Position numbers and translations under genes: made by a program. Positions 10,340 through 20,407 of a stretch of 64,000 nucleotides of DNA are shown here, piece after piece (the stretch's first letter is position 1; every line of letters begins with the position of its first letter). The stretch is from Streblospio benedicti (Eukaryota > Annelida > Polychaeta > Spionida > Spionidae): assembly GCA_019095985.1 (NCBI GenBank), contig CM032660.1, forward strand, positions 10,157,339 to 10,221,338, read 5' to 3'. The notes below the pieces were generated by a model, which worked only from the letters and a program-made list of their open reading frames with translations, was not told where the DNA came from and did no database searches.

Positions 10340-11420
10340 TGGAAGCATGGTAAGGAATAGTTGTTATTCTATTACAATTTTAAACTTATAAACAATTTAA
10401 TGTTTTGTTCGATATCGTGATTGTGAATAAACTATGTTAGAACAACTACTATTCCAATTAGATCTTTTAGTTTTGCTCTAGAAATAAGTTTATTCCTGCT
10501 TTTATGGTGGATCTTGTGATTAAGTCTCGTTTTTTTATTATCATTATTATTATGAAGAAGTTCACAATTTTTCTGGTAGATTTATAAATTTTGAGCTTTA
10601 TCTGATACGCAGGACAAATATAGTTGTTAGACAGACATAATTATGCTTCAAATTTCAACTTGAAAACCCCAAGTCATCTTAGTGAGGTACGATTTACACA
10701 GTGTGAAAATCAGATGCTCACAGTGGAGCATGCCAAACTGTTAAGGATCCCAGTGGTTCACACCATAAAAATGGCAGAATAATATCTTATATTTACGATT
10801 TTTTATCTGCAAAAAATTGTTTGTGTTATTTTTCATATTCCTTTTCAGTTTTTGTCAGTACAGAAACAAGTCTATATAGAAAATATATATTAGAAATACA
10901 CATATGTGCTAATATACATTTGTTAAGTAGAGCCTAATATTTCTGGTTAATTACTTTGACTTTGATACTCTATTATTGTTTTACAGGCTATTTTGTCATG
11001 CTTCAAATGTTACTATTGTCGCTTTGAGACACAGCATTTGAGGGACCTCGTTAATCACAATGTGCAAAAATACTATACTATTAAATCAAATATTATGTAT
11101 ATTCTTAATGCTTTTTCTTAACATCACGATCCAAAGAAATTATTACAACATGCAGAATATCCGCATTGAAAACTTATTTGTACATGTTGAATTACAAAGA
11201 TATCTTTTTAAATCAATCATTTCATAATGTACCCCAGGAACATGCACTCAGAATTACTTGTACTAGTTTAATAATTTACATACATTCAATCATTTCATGA
11301 TACACCTCATAAAAATGCACGTAAGATTCACATTATATGAACCATTTCCTACATTTGTACAAATAGAGAAGCTCTACTGGCTATAATAGTTTATTTACAC
11401 CTCACTATAGACATGAAGAG

Positions 11421-11885
11421 CATCACCTGGGGTGACAAACCGGTGTTTACACCTACTATTTATAACTGGTAAACCAAATTTGAGCATCCTAGCTCAAATG
11501 ATATGACTTGTAGAGGAGTAACAGTAAGATGGTCCGCAATGGTCAGAAATATGGACCATTTGGGTCCATGTTAAATAGGCTACAGGAAGTAACCATTTTC
11601 AACTAACAAACCAAATTTGAGCATCCTAGCTCAAACAATGTGACTTGTAGAGAGGTAACAGTAAGAAATGGACCAAATAATGGTCAATAAGGGATCAACA
11701 TATGGACCATTAGGTCCCATGTGAAATAGGGTTTTTGGGGTCACCATTTACAACCAACATGCGAAATTTGAGCATTTACAACCAACATGCAAAATTTGAG
11801 TGCACTAGCTCAAATGATGCGACCGTAGAGGGGTAACCAACCGGACGGACGCAATTAATAGGGTATAAGCCAGTGAAAACACTGG
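11421..11885. mobile_element. Non-autonomous interspersed element with three internal subrepeats
   Basis: It ends AGTGAAAACACTGG and begins near CACCTGGGGTGACAAACCGG. It is an inverted relative of 17916-18303, sharing the CCAGTGTTTT end, the GGACGCAATTAAT block and AAATTTGAGCATCCTAGCTC. Inside, a unit starting ACCAAATTTGAGCATCCTAG occurs twice in full (about 11472 and 11610) and once partly (about 11760). No transposase is encoded. Confidence 0.6.
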
Positions 11886-12126
11886 AAAAAAGCCTTTTAT
11901 GTTTGTGTTGAATCCTATGGATCAAAATGATGGGCGCACAAACTCTCTAGACTTCCCAATCTGATTGTTGAGGGAAATCGATGTATTAATGGGTTCATTT
12001 TATTTCCACCAGTTTCAATGTAATGTATTATACTTTTCTATGCATCAACAAGTTTAAATAGTATATAAAATGTAGATAAACGCATATTATAAAGGTATTT
12101 ACAAACTTGATCTCATTGCCCTCTGT

Positions 12127-12198
12127 TTGTTGTTACTGCTGAGGGCATCGTACCCACTGTGGTAACGATAGTAGCCGATTGGTATGCAGGGTGTGAAG
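12127..12198 (-). repeat. Right arm of a widely spaced inverted repeat
   Basis: It is the reverse complement of 10271-10339 over about 70 bp. On the minus strand it encodes NFTPCIPIGYYRYHSGYDAL in an open frame that ends 15 codons later. Confidence 0.65.
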
Positions 12199-12522
12199 TT
12201 GCTGTCCGGCGCCCCTCACATGTCGTTATAGACTAGTGTGTGGGTGCGTGTACCTTGTATTAGTCTTGCTATAATTAGTTGATTACAAAAATTTATTTTG
12301 AAGCATACATAGTCCATAACATAATATATCCTTGTAGCGTGTACCTGGTCCATACAATTAAATTTTTATAAAAGTTTATAAGTTTGTACTACATTTAAAA
12401 AGTACATGTAAATCAATTGCTAATTTGGTATAAAATTTCCGTACTTCTTTAATAATATGTTGAGGTGGATTTTTTAAAGGATATTTAAAAGAAAGGGTGA
12501 AATCATAAAACATCTAGTCAAA

Positions 12523-12763
12523 ATGCAGATTTATTCTACATTATTTCACCTATGTATAACTTTGAATGTGGTTCTAGGAAATCATGGAAATGTTAGACGT
12601 GTAAGATACATAGTAGATAAAGATGTGAAAGGTCAGCAGTCATTTGAAGCTATAAAATGTGCTAGAGAAAATCTGTCATCAAAGGAGAAATATTTTCAGC
12701 TAGATGGGAATGGCTGCAGAAAGGTAGAAAATTCTACACCCGGCAAACCAATGCTACAAAAAG
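12523..12763 (+). CDS. Lectin gene: signal-peptide exon
   Basis: It starts at ATG 12523 and ends at AAAAAG|GTAAGA in phase 1. The start is supported by the immediately following hydrophobic stretch and by upstream AT-rich non-coding sequence. The mature part (VRRVRYIVDKDVKGQQSFEA and onward, with two cysteines) matches no domain I know. Confidence 0.6.
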
Positions 12764-15700
12764 GTAAGACGTCTTGTTTGTGGGTGTGGAATATCAGTGT
12801 ATATGAATTAATGAATTCCAGAGTAAACGCATGAAGCACATAAACCATTTAAGAAGTATATATTGAAAGTTTTGTATTTGGCAACTTGCGCAATTAATGT
12901 CTAACAATAGATTTACAAGAAAAATATGTAAAAATCGATGCATTTACTTGGATCCGTTTCATTCTTCTTTGCCCACTCTATTTAAAGGGGAAATATATTA
13001 TTGTACAGTATGGTTTTTTTTCTCCATGGAGCCCAATCACATCTCTGTATTAAGTGAACAAAAACTGATGTGATTTGAATGTACTCCTGGTAAAGCACCA
13101 TCCTCAACTATTTCATGTGTCTTGATCAAATCACAAGTTATTTAAAGTATTGATATGGATAGGTTAAAAATATAGATATAGTGTAACACTATAGATATAA
13201 TGTAATACTGGATTGTGTACAACAGTTTCCGACCAACGATGGGTTGTAGTCACAAGCCTCCGTAACATCTTTATATGCTGACACGACAGTCAACTAGTCA
13301 TTTACACTGAATTACAACAATTTGTGAGATGATTAAAAATTAAATTATAGCAAGCAAATCTCTCCCTAAGGCATCGATCATTTGATCTCAGCGGGGGGGG
13401 GTAGCAAAAATATTGAAAAAAATAACGCAAGTCTGAAAATTGGTGAAAAAAAATTAACAAGGTTTCATTTGGCTAGAAAAAAATAATTGTCAAATATGCC
13501 TTTAAACAGCTTTATACAGCTTAAAAAATAATTGAGGTTCAGTAATCTAAGAAGAAAATAATTATATGTCAAATTTCATGGAAAAAAATAATTGAAACTA
13601 TGGTGAAAATAGCTGCCCCCCCTGTCCCCGACCATTTGATCCCGGGGGGGGCGCTGAGATCAAATGGTCGATGCCTAAGGGAGCCACAATATGAATAACA
13701 GAGAGGGCAGGAGGATTTTTAAAATAGACATTTTACTGCTAGTGGCCCCAAAAATAATTTTCGATTCATTGACAAGTGGTAGGAAAAATAATTGCAGTGT
13801 TGAATGAGGAAATGGTTTTTAAAAAATATGCAAGAAATTGCTTTTTTGATGGACTTTTATCTCACTTCGGTCGCACTTCACACGCAGTTAAAAGACCCTG
13901 CCCCTTTTTGAAACTATCTGTCATTTTGTTACACTCGAAAGTACCCCAACCACAAGATCTTGTCTCGGAGCTAGTCTCGGCATCTAGTGTGGAAAATCTT
14001 GATCTTCTGCATACTTTGGGGGAAAAATTAGCTTTCTTGGAAAGCATTTTTGAGCGAGTCAGCAATAGTTGTGCCAGCTGCACCTGAGATTCTTTGCAAG
14101 CAGCATTTCTTTGAGACCCCGGGAGATTTCTTTGAAGATCGACTTCAAGATCCCCCAATCTTGCCAAAGCACGGGATACCGGAGAGTGTTTGTCTTAATG
14201 ATATACCTGAGAGTGTTGGTCTCACAATTTTCATGAGGAAATTGCCCCAATATGTTCTGGGCTCTTTGTTGTTTGGAGATAGCTGTACTTTGCTGCAACT
14301 TCTGTTTTCTTGCAGCGTTGAGGATGTCAATAAGTTTATGTTTATATTGGGAGAAACATTCCTCACGTTTCTTTGGCACTAGTTGTTGCACACTACAACC
14401 TACGATATCCTTGTACGAATCTTTGGCCGCTTTTCGTTGATATAAGAGTGATTTATGGAGTACTGGGTTTCATTTTGATATCTTCACAACAGACAGACAG
14501 CTGAGTTGGCAGAAGAGTACAGTCTGTTTGCCATCACTTATAGGAATTGTCGTCATTTTGTAGGCTGTGCAAAAGTGGCTTCAAATGGGAGGCATTTCTA
14601 TGATGGGCTGCAACTTTACCAAGGGTATGACCCTGGTATGAGGAAAGTAATGCACCTACGGGGTATAGAAAAGTAATGCTTGCTATATTCGTGTTAAGCC
14701 ACGGCAATTAAGTGTTGTACTGTATGCTAAAGAACATATGTGACAAGTAGTTATGAGTAAAGTTGTGATGAATCCTTGTTTTTAACATATCATTTTTAAA
14801 TTGACGAGATTAATGATATCAGTCTACAAAACTAAGGTCTAAATCGACTTACTAGAATCAATGACTATGGTTAACATGCCAAGAGTCATTTGACTAGTAG
14901 TACATACGACGCTTTGAAAAATAAAATTAGAAAAAAATTGGCTCATGAAATAAAAAAATTATACGCTTGTGCCATTGAAATCATAATGTTTGCCCGACAA
15001 AATTGAAAATAAATATTTTAGCCAAAGTCAAACATCCTTCCCCCCCCCCCTTCCCCCCCTCTTCAGATGTTCTAATGGTAGCTCCCTAACAGTGCCTAAA
15101 GGCCACTAAATGTTTCCTTGAATAAATTGCAATGTTAATGTGATTAGCGATCGCATCAATCATCACAATATTTTTAATTATTTTTATTATTATTAAGAAA
15201 AGCTGAAAAAAATAGTTTAAAGTAATTGAATCATGAAACCAACTGCTTTATACCACATGACAAAAAATCAAGTGGACAAAAACATCAACATAATCTGGAC
15301 AGTCTGCCATACGTTTATACAATTTTGTCGTTTTACAATGACTATGCACTGATTTGTTGTTTACTTTTCCTGGTTGTACCAATAGCAGAACAGAAATTGA
15401 AACCTCCCAATATGACAAGACATTGAAATGAAAATTATGTGAAAAGGAGCTAAAAGAGGGGGTGTGGTATTTCTATCTGCTGCTCTCGTGTTTTTTGTTT
15501 TTTTTTGCATGTTAAAGCATGTTGTTGTGGGCAATAATTGAAGCTAATATTGACATTCACCATTCATCTGTAATTTGCCTACAGTCGATTCTTACCATTG
15601 TCACCAAAACACAATGAAGGGAAGGTTCAGAAACCATTATGGCATTGACAGTGCCTTATATGATTCGGCGAACTAATCAACGAACAAATGTCAGTAGAAT

Positions 15701-18647
15701 TTGAAACGTAGAAGAACAATACCATGGGTGTATGAAGTCCATTAATGCTAAATTACGGCTAATGTATCAAAGCTGCTTTAGCAGCTCAGCATGAAGTTTA
15801 CACATAGGCATTAGCAGTGCGTATATGATTTTGTAATCTAATTGATGAGCAAATAGTCAGCGTAGATTTTAATGTGTTTATACTATATAGAACGTATGAT
15901 GTCCATTAATGCTAATTTACGGCTAAATTCAAGGTCGTCTGTTTGGGCAAAAGTGCGACAATTTTCAGTTCAACATGAAGCAAACGTACACGTGAATGAG
16001 GAATGGCCCATACTCATTCATGAAAAATGACTCGTCTTTATACCTTTGAAAAGAAAAACGTCACCCAACCAGGTCCATCTCTATATATGCCCCCCCCCAT
16101 CTGGAACTTCCTATGTCAATTGCTTTTCCCATCAAATTAAAACCATCCAATATATTAAAAACTGTTTCTTCTGACAGTCCACCCTGCTTCCTTTGGGCAC
16201 CAGTTCTCTGGAAGCATCTACCATGTTGCACTACTCAGCCCAGGGAGTCGTCAGGAGTTCTGGGACTACTCCCGCTCACTTGACCCATTCTCTTATCTCA
16301 TTGCAGTCGAATCGGCTGAAGAAAATCAGCACGTGAAGAACCTGATGTCGTCTGCAGGTAATTTTCATACTAGTTACAGAAGATTCAGATCACCTCTTTG
16401 ATGATCTATGATTAGACCACCTATGTAAAACTTAAAAGGAGACTAAATCTTCACAAAGAGACCAGCATAAACCTCCATAAAGAGACCACCTGTTTTTCAG
16501 ATCACTTGAGACAGGGGTGTTCTTCATGTAGGTTTTACTGTTGTATCGCATCCTAGAATCAGAGCCGAATTCAGTGGGGCAGCTGGGTGTGTTGACACTC
16601 GGAGCGTTATAAGAATGACAGATCCAGGGGAATGGCACCCCAACAAATTATTCATTTTCATTTTGTCGTTTTGGCATATCCGCTACATGAGATCCCTCAG
16701 CATGAAGTTTACACATAGGTATTAGCAGTGCGTATATGCTTTTGTAATCTAATTGATGAGCAAATAGTCAGCGTAGATTTTAATGTGTTTATACGATATA
16801 AAACGTATGATGTCCATTAATGCTAATTTACGGCTAAAATTCAAGGTCGTCTGTTTGGGCGAAAGTGCAACAATTTTCAGTTCAACATGAAGCAAACGTA
16901 CACGTGAATGAGGAATGGCTCATACTCATTCATGAAAAATGACTCGTCTTTATACCTTTGAAAAGAAAAAGTCACCCATCCAGGTCCATCTCTATATCTT
17001 TGGCAAACAAAAGCGACTCATTTCATTCTATATTAGAAATTGGGTGGTGCTGTTGAGGATCAAGAAAACCAACGTCCTGCTAGTTCACCATTTTTCGCAG
17101 TTCTCAATTCAGTGGCAGATCCAGGTTTTTGGAAAAGGGGTGGCGCAACCCTACAAAAATGAAGTATTTTGGTGGGAAAAGGAGGGAGCGCCCCCTGTGC
17201 CCCCTGCCCACCCCACCCCCATCTGGAACTTCCTATGTCAATTGCTTTTCCCATCAAATTAAAACCATCCAATATATTGGTAAACTGTTTCTTCTGACAG
17301 TCTACCCTGCTTCCTTTGGGCACCAGTTCTCTGGAAGCATCTACCATGTTGCACTACTCAGCCCAGGGAGTCGTCAGGAGTTCTGGGACTACTGCCGCTC
17401 ACTTGACCCATTCTCTTATCTCGTGGCAGTCGAATCGGCTGAAGAAAATCAGCACGTGAATAACCTGATGTCGTCTGCAGGTAATTTTCATACTAGTTAC
17501 AGAAGATTCAGATCACCTATTTAATGATCTATGATTAGACCACCTATGTAAAACTTAAAAGGAGACTAAATCTTCATAAAGAGACCAGCATAAACCTCTA
17601 TGAAGAGACCACCTCTTTTTCAGATCACTTGAGCCAAGGGTGCTCTTCATGTAGGTTTTACTGTTGTATCGCATCTATGCTAGCCCAATCCAGTGGAGCA
17701 GCTGGGTGTGCTGAGACTTGTAGCGGGGACCTTTTGTTAAATAAGAATTACTGATCCTGGGGATTGGCACCCCACCAAATTATTCATTTTCATTTTGTCG
17801 TTTTGGCATGTCCGCTACATGAGATCCCTCAAGTGTGCCCCCCACCCACCCACCCACCCACCCACCCAACTTCCTCATTACTGAAGACCTGGATCCAACT
17901 CATATATTTGATATTCCAGTGTTTTATACACTGGCTTGTACCCAATTAATTGCGTCCGTCATTCCGTCCGTCTGGTTCGTTACCCCTCTACAGGTCGCAT
18001 CGTTTGAGCTAGGATGCTCAAATTTGGCATGTCAGTTGGTAATGGTGACCACAAGACCCCTATTTTCACATGAGCCCAAACGGTCCATATTTGGGCCCAT
18101 TTGGGCCCATTATAAGGTCCATTTTACTAGTATTCATTACACTTTAGCCAGCATGGAAAAAAATCAATATCATAAGGCAGCAACATTAGTCTAGCCTGGT
18201 GCTGTTAGCTGCTGAAATATGAATATTGACTTTTTGGCAATATATAGACAGTGGCATTCCAGTGTTTTTCCAGGTATAAAACACTGGTTTGCCCTCACTG
18301 GGGCGCTTTTTTGTGAGCATATATTAATACATTATAGAACGCATCAAACTGGCTATCTAATTAGGTATTTACTGTGTTCTTTTACAACAGGTTGTACCTT
18401 TGCGTGGCTGGGAGGCAAAAGAGACTCAGCCGGAACCTTCGTCTGGCCGCTGTGGGACGGATCCACGAGTCCGCTCACCTATGGAAACTGGAGGCCTGGA
18501 GAACCCAATAACTCTGGTGGGATAGAGAACACTATATTTGTGGAAGCTCATGATGGCTACCGATGGAATGATTTAGCCCCTTATTTTCAACCGTGGTTTC
18601 CGAGTCTGTCGTCTTGTGCCGTATGTGAATATCCTATCTTGAAATGA
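12523..18647 (+). CDS. Secreted C-type lectin with a duplicated central exon
   Basis: The proposed exons are 12523-12763, then 16178-16357 and/or 17301-17480, then 18391-18647, with phase 1 at every junction. The first exon gives a start, a hydrophobic signal peptide (MQIYSTLFHLCITLNVVLG) and about 60 hydrophilic residues. Either central exon supplies the first half of a C-type lectin domain (FSGSIYHV, EFWDYCRSL, LVAVESAEENQHV). The last exon supplies the second half: WLGGKRD, FVWPLWDG, an EPN motif in NWRPGEPNNSGG, WND and the closing C of CEYP. EPN plus WND is the calcium site of mannose-type binders, so carbohydrate recognition, perhaps in innate immunity, is inferred. With one central exon the product is about 225 residues. 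A further exon in the long first intron cannot be excluded. The lectin half is certain; joining it to the signal exon rests on phase and order. Confidence 0.7.
13372..13683. mobile_element. MITE with 32-bp terminal inverted repeats
   Basis: The left end CTCCCTAAGGCATCGATCAT and right end ATGGTCGATGCCTAAGGGAG are inverted copies over about 32 bp. The right end carries an extra inverted block (GACCATTTGATCCCGGGG facing GAGATCAAATGGTC). The interior is A-rich with repeated AAAAAAATAATTG motifs and encodes nothing. Confidence 0.7.
13862..14460 (-). pseudogene. Degraded coding-like relic, family unknown
   Basis: Two minus-strand frames with strongly protein-like composition follow one another: first YQRKAAKDSYKDIVGCSVQQ with REECFSQYKHKLIDILNAAR, then ESQVQLAQLLLTRSKMLSKK. 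They are in different frames without splice sites, so they look like a broken retrocopy or transposon fragment. I do not recognise the protein. Confidence 0.3.
14490..14676 (+). pseudogene. Fragment resembling the C-terminus of a USP/Ulp1-type cysteine protease
   Basis: A plus-strand frame reads ELAEEYSLFAITYRNCRHFV, then a GRHFYDGLQ block and a stop after RGIEK. Y.L...TY....HFV...... YDG is the pattern around the catalytic His in ubiquitin- and SUMO-protease-like domains, which some invertebrate DNA transposons also carry. Only about 60 residues are present and the assignment is from pattern memory. Confidence 0.3.
15640..15765 (+). repeat. Old third copy of the lectin-intron duplicated segment
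   Basis: It aligns loosely with 15800-15930 and 16710-16845: GTGCCTTATATGATTCGGCG against GTGCGTATATGATTTTGTAA, then TCCATTAATGCTAAATTACG, near-identical in all three. It has many substitutions and so predates the 15785-17829 duplication. Confidence 0.5.
16178..16357 (+). CDS. Lectin exon 2, copy A (lacks a conserved cysteine)
   Basis: This is a 180-bp exon, phase 1 on both sides, with a CTGACAG acceptor and CAG|GTAATT donor. It is nearly identical to copy B, but the CTLD cysteine is replaced (WDYSRSL for WDYCRSL), with LIAV for LVAV and HVKNL for HVNNL. In the C-type lectin fold that cysteine pairs with the one near the C-terminus (CEYP). A product using copy A would therefore lack this disulphide. 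Confidence 0.65.
16390..16545. mobile_element. Pogo-like MITE remnant in lectin duplication copy A
   Basis: Repeated 'agagaccacc' and 'ataaacctc' phrases end with GTAGGTTTTACTG, a pogo-like right end. The same sequence is duplicated at about 17520-17663 in copy B. The left end is unclear. Confidence 0.35.
17301..17480 (+). CDS. Lectin exon 2, copy B (cysteine intact)
   Basis: This is a 180-bp exon, phase 1-1, with a CTGACAG acceptor and CAG|GTAATT donor. It encodes ASFGHQFSGSIYHVALLSPG, EFWDYCRSLD and VAVESAEENQHV. All expected first-half CTLD landmarks are present, so this copy is the likelier functional exon. Because both copies are 60 codons and symmetric, exclusive or double inclusion would each keep the frame. 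Confidence 0.75.
17520..17663. mobile_element. Pogo-like MITE remnant in lectin duplication copy B
   Basis: The partner of the 16390-16545 remnant, with the same GTAGGTTTTACTG end. It was copied along with the exon rather than inserted independently. Confidence 0.35.
17916..18303. mobile_element. Non-autonomous element with CCAGTGTTTT ends
   Basis: It begins CCAGTGTTTTATACACTGGC and ends near AAAACACTGGTTTGCCCTCA. It is an inverted relative of 11421-11885, sharing GAGCTAGGATGCTCAAATTT and the AATTAATTGCGTCCGTC block. It sits in the last intron of the lectin gene, about 90 bp from the final exon. Confidence 0.6.
18391..18647 (+). CDS. Lectin gene: last exon, second half of the CTLD
   Basis: The acceptor is TTTTACAACAG; the stop is at 18645-18647. 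It encodes CTFAWLGGKRDSAGTFVWPL, then NWRPGEPNNSGGIEN, RWNDLAP and SSCAVCEYP. WLGG, the EPN calcium and sugar motif, WND and the final CE are all diagnostic of C-type lectins. Only the spacing of the penultimate cysteine (three before the last one) is unusual. AATAAA-like signals follow from about 19039. Confidence 0.85.
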
Positions 18648-19231
18648 AAGTGAGGTGCGTTTGGACAACAAGTCTCTCGTGTAGTTTGTACTATTATCAA
18701 AGTTTGACATCAACTATTGATGATTGGTATTTAAACTATATATGTGTAGTATTCTCTTGTTTTTGTATACACATTTTTTATGAAAAGACGTTTCAGCAGG
18801 TCTTAATTAAGTCTATAAACTAGTAGCTAATAACTTATCATAGTGTTATCATCTTCAATGACTTTACCAAATTATAATTACCAGTATTGGCTATTTAACA
18901 TTTTGACACCACGATCATGTTCAACTGTGATTGAATTTTGGTGTATGTCGCGGTCATATATTCCTATAATTCTTTTAATATATATCTCACTCATCATTAC
19001 TTAGCATTTGATTTAGTTGCATGGTATATGTATTTATTAATAAATTTTTAAAAAGCGTTTGATTTCATTCATAATACACAAGTCATTAATGTATTGAGCG
19101 TAGACAGCAAGTAATAGAATTATCTGGGATATTTAATCATAGATTCGACTAAATTTGTAATAGAATTTTAATAGCTGGGCTTTTTAATTATAGATTTAAC
19201 AACATTTGTAAAATATGGCAAAACTGACTCG
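18648..19231. other. 3' flank of the lectin gene
   Basis: AT-rich sequence, presumably 3' UTR and spacer; AATAAA occurs near 19039. No other feature seen. Confidence 0.5.
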
Positions 19232-20072
19232 AGACTATGGCTTAGGCCAAACAGAATAGTGTACCTGTTGGCGTTGGTTATATTTAACGACTCCGCCTCA
19301 AAACCAACCTCCAAATCGAGGCTCCTAGGAAAGCATTCGTCTGTCCCGCTGAAAGAGGACGTTATGATTCCCTGTTGGAGGTTTCCTCAAAACTGAAAAA
19401 ATATTCAAGAAATGTTTTACCGATCCTCGATGAAAAGCGAAACGAAACAGTTACACACTATTCGGTCAGGCTTGTTGCTATAGCTGTAAGAAAACCGCGC
19501 GAGCTCAAAATTAGACTAATAGACAGCATTATGTCGTGCGCATTTCTTCGGGAGACAAAAATTTAATTGTGTCATAGAGGTAAAGGGGGTTGTGTTAGAA
19601 TGTTTACTAGTTGACCTTCTACTCAAGACGATGGTTACAAACCATTCCTTTGACCAAAATAGATTAATTCAATGAAAACACTATATCAGCAAATATATTC
19701 CAGTTACTACACTACAAAGGCAACAGAGAGGAAAATCATGCATTGACCAACACCACTTGAAATTTAAACATTTTAAATGATTTATTTGGTTGCGGACAAT
19801 TTTTCTTTTAAAAATACATATGATCTTCTGTAAAAATTTTCGGATAAAATTTCGCCCTACCCTTCCTTTAAGGCCCATAAAATTTTACAGGAACACCTGC
19901 CGACTATGAGAATTTTTGCATGAAATTTTTAACATTTTCCTACCTACCCTGCCTGGTTTCATGATAAAATATTATAATAAAATAAAATATTATACCCCCT
20001 ACCCTTGAATTACTCAATCTAAGCCAACAGGAACCAAACTATCAATTCTGTTTGGCCTTAGTGTTTATAGTC
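19232..20072. mobile_element. DNA-transposon-like element with TAGGCCAAACAGAAT inverted ends
   Basis: The left end GACTATGGCTTAGGCCAAAC and right end (reverse complement GACTATAAACACTAAGGCCA) are inverted with a shared core of about 20 bp reading AGGCCAAACAGAAT. The 840-bp interior has no transposase frame. It is a single copy here, so boundaries are approximate. Confidence 0.45.
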
Positions 20073-20096
20073 TGTTGAAAATTTCATGTGTATAAA

Positions 20097-20322
20097 TTTA
20101 ATTGCGTCGCTTCAGCAGCTGAAGAGAAAGCCTTGTGTTTCGTTCGTTTGTATGTATGTTTGTCTCCGGGCAAGCTAGAGCTTTTACGCTTCGCCCGATT
20201 TCATTCAAACTTTACACAACTATTTCGTATGACGCGACACCAAAGTGATTTGATTTCGGGCACATTGCCAATTAAAGTGTGCTTTCCATAGTGCCATTTT
20301 GGGTCCATTTTCAACATTTTCT
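20097..20322 (+). repeat. Interspersed repeat starting ATTGCGTCGCTTCAGC, upstream of a LINE fragment
   Basis: About 220 bp match the reverse complement of 32748-32968 (CGTCGCTTCAGC..GCTGAAG, then GTTTCGTTYGTTTGTA, then TTCAAACTTTACACAACTAT). In both places it lies immediately upstream, in the same orientation, of a 5'-truncated LINE of one family, although the truncation points differ. Confidence 0.6.
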
Positions 20323-20407
20323 GTAATAGTTTTGTTGATGCTTGTGAGAAAGCATTCAAACTTTGTACAATGCTTACATGCCTACTGAACATTAACTGTA
20401 TTCAATT

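Larger units (their letters stand above)
9715..12522. other. Intergenic DNA upstream of the lectin gene
   Basis: The stretch holds an inverted repeat pair (10271-10339 and 12127-12198) and one interspersed element (11421-11885). Two overlapping plus-strand frames (about 9917-10360) have protein-like composition (RNRYETMDHDQKHWTLRY; KFTPSIPIGYYRYHSGYD) but no start, splice sites or family that I can support. Confidence 0.4.
12764..16177. other. Long first intron of the lectin gene, repeat-filled
   Basis: It contains a 312-bp MITE (13372-13683), two degraded coding-like relics (13862-14460 on minus, 14490-14676 on plus), poly-C runs near 15045 and the start of the tandem duplication (15785). 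A lectin exon could still be hidden here, but I see no further lectin-like frame. Confidence 0.45.
15785..16699 (+). repeat. Tandem duplication, copy A (contains lectin exon 2A)
   Basis: It starts CTCAGCATGAAGTTTACACA and is followed head-to-tail by copy B, which begins with the same words at 16696. Identity is high across intron and exon. It lacks about 215 bp present in copy B (about 17000-17218). The high identity of non-coding parts implies a fairly recent duplication. Confidence 0.8.
16696..17829 (+). repeat. Tandem duplication, copy B (contains lectin exon 2B)
   Basis: It repeats copy A with an extra stretch at about 17000-17218 that includes the end of a GGCAGATCCAGG-type element related to 25063-25275. 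The right boundary is at GAGATCCCTCA (17821-17830), after which sequence diverges. Confidence 0.8.

Noticed and set aside
19375-19566. 63-codon plus-strand frame
   Set aside because: It lies inside the 19232-20072 element, has no homology I recognise and no splice context.
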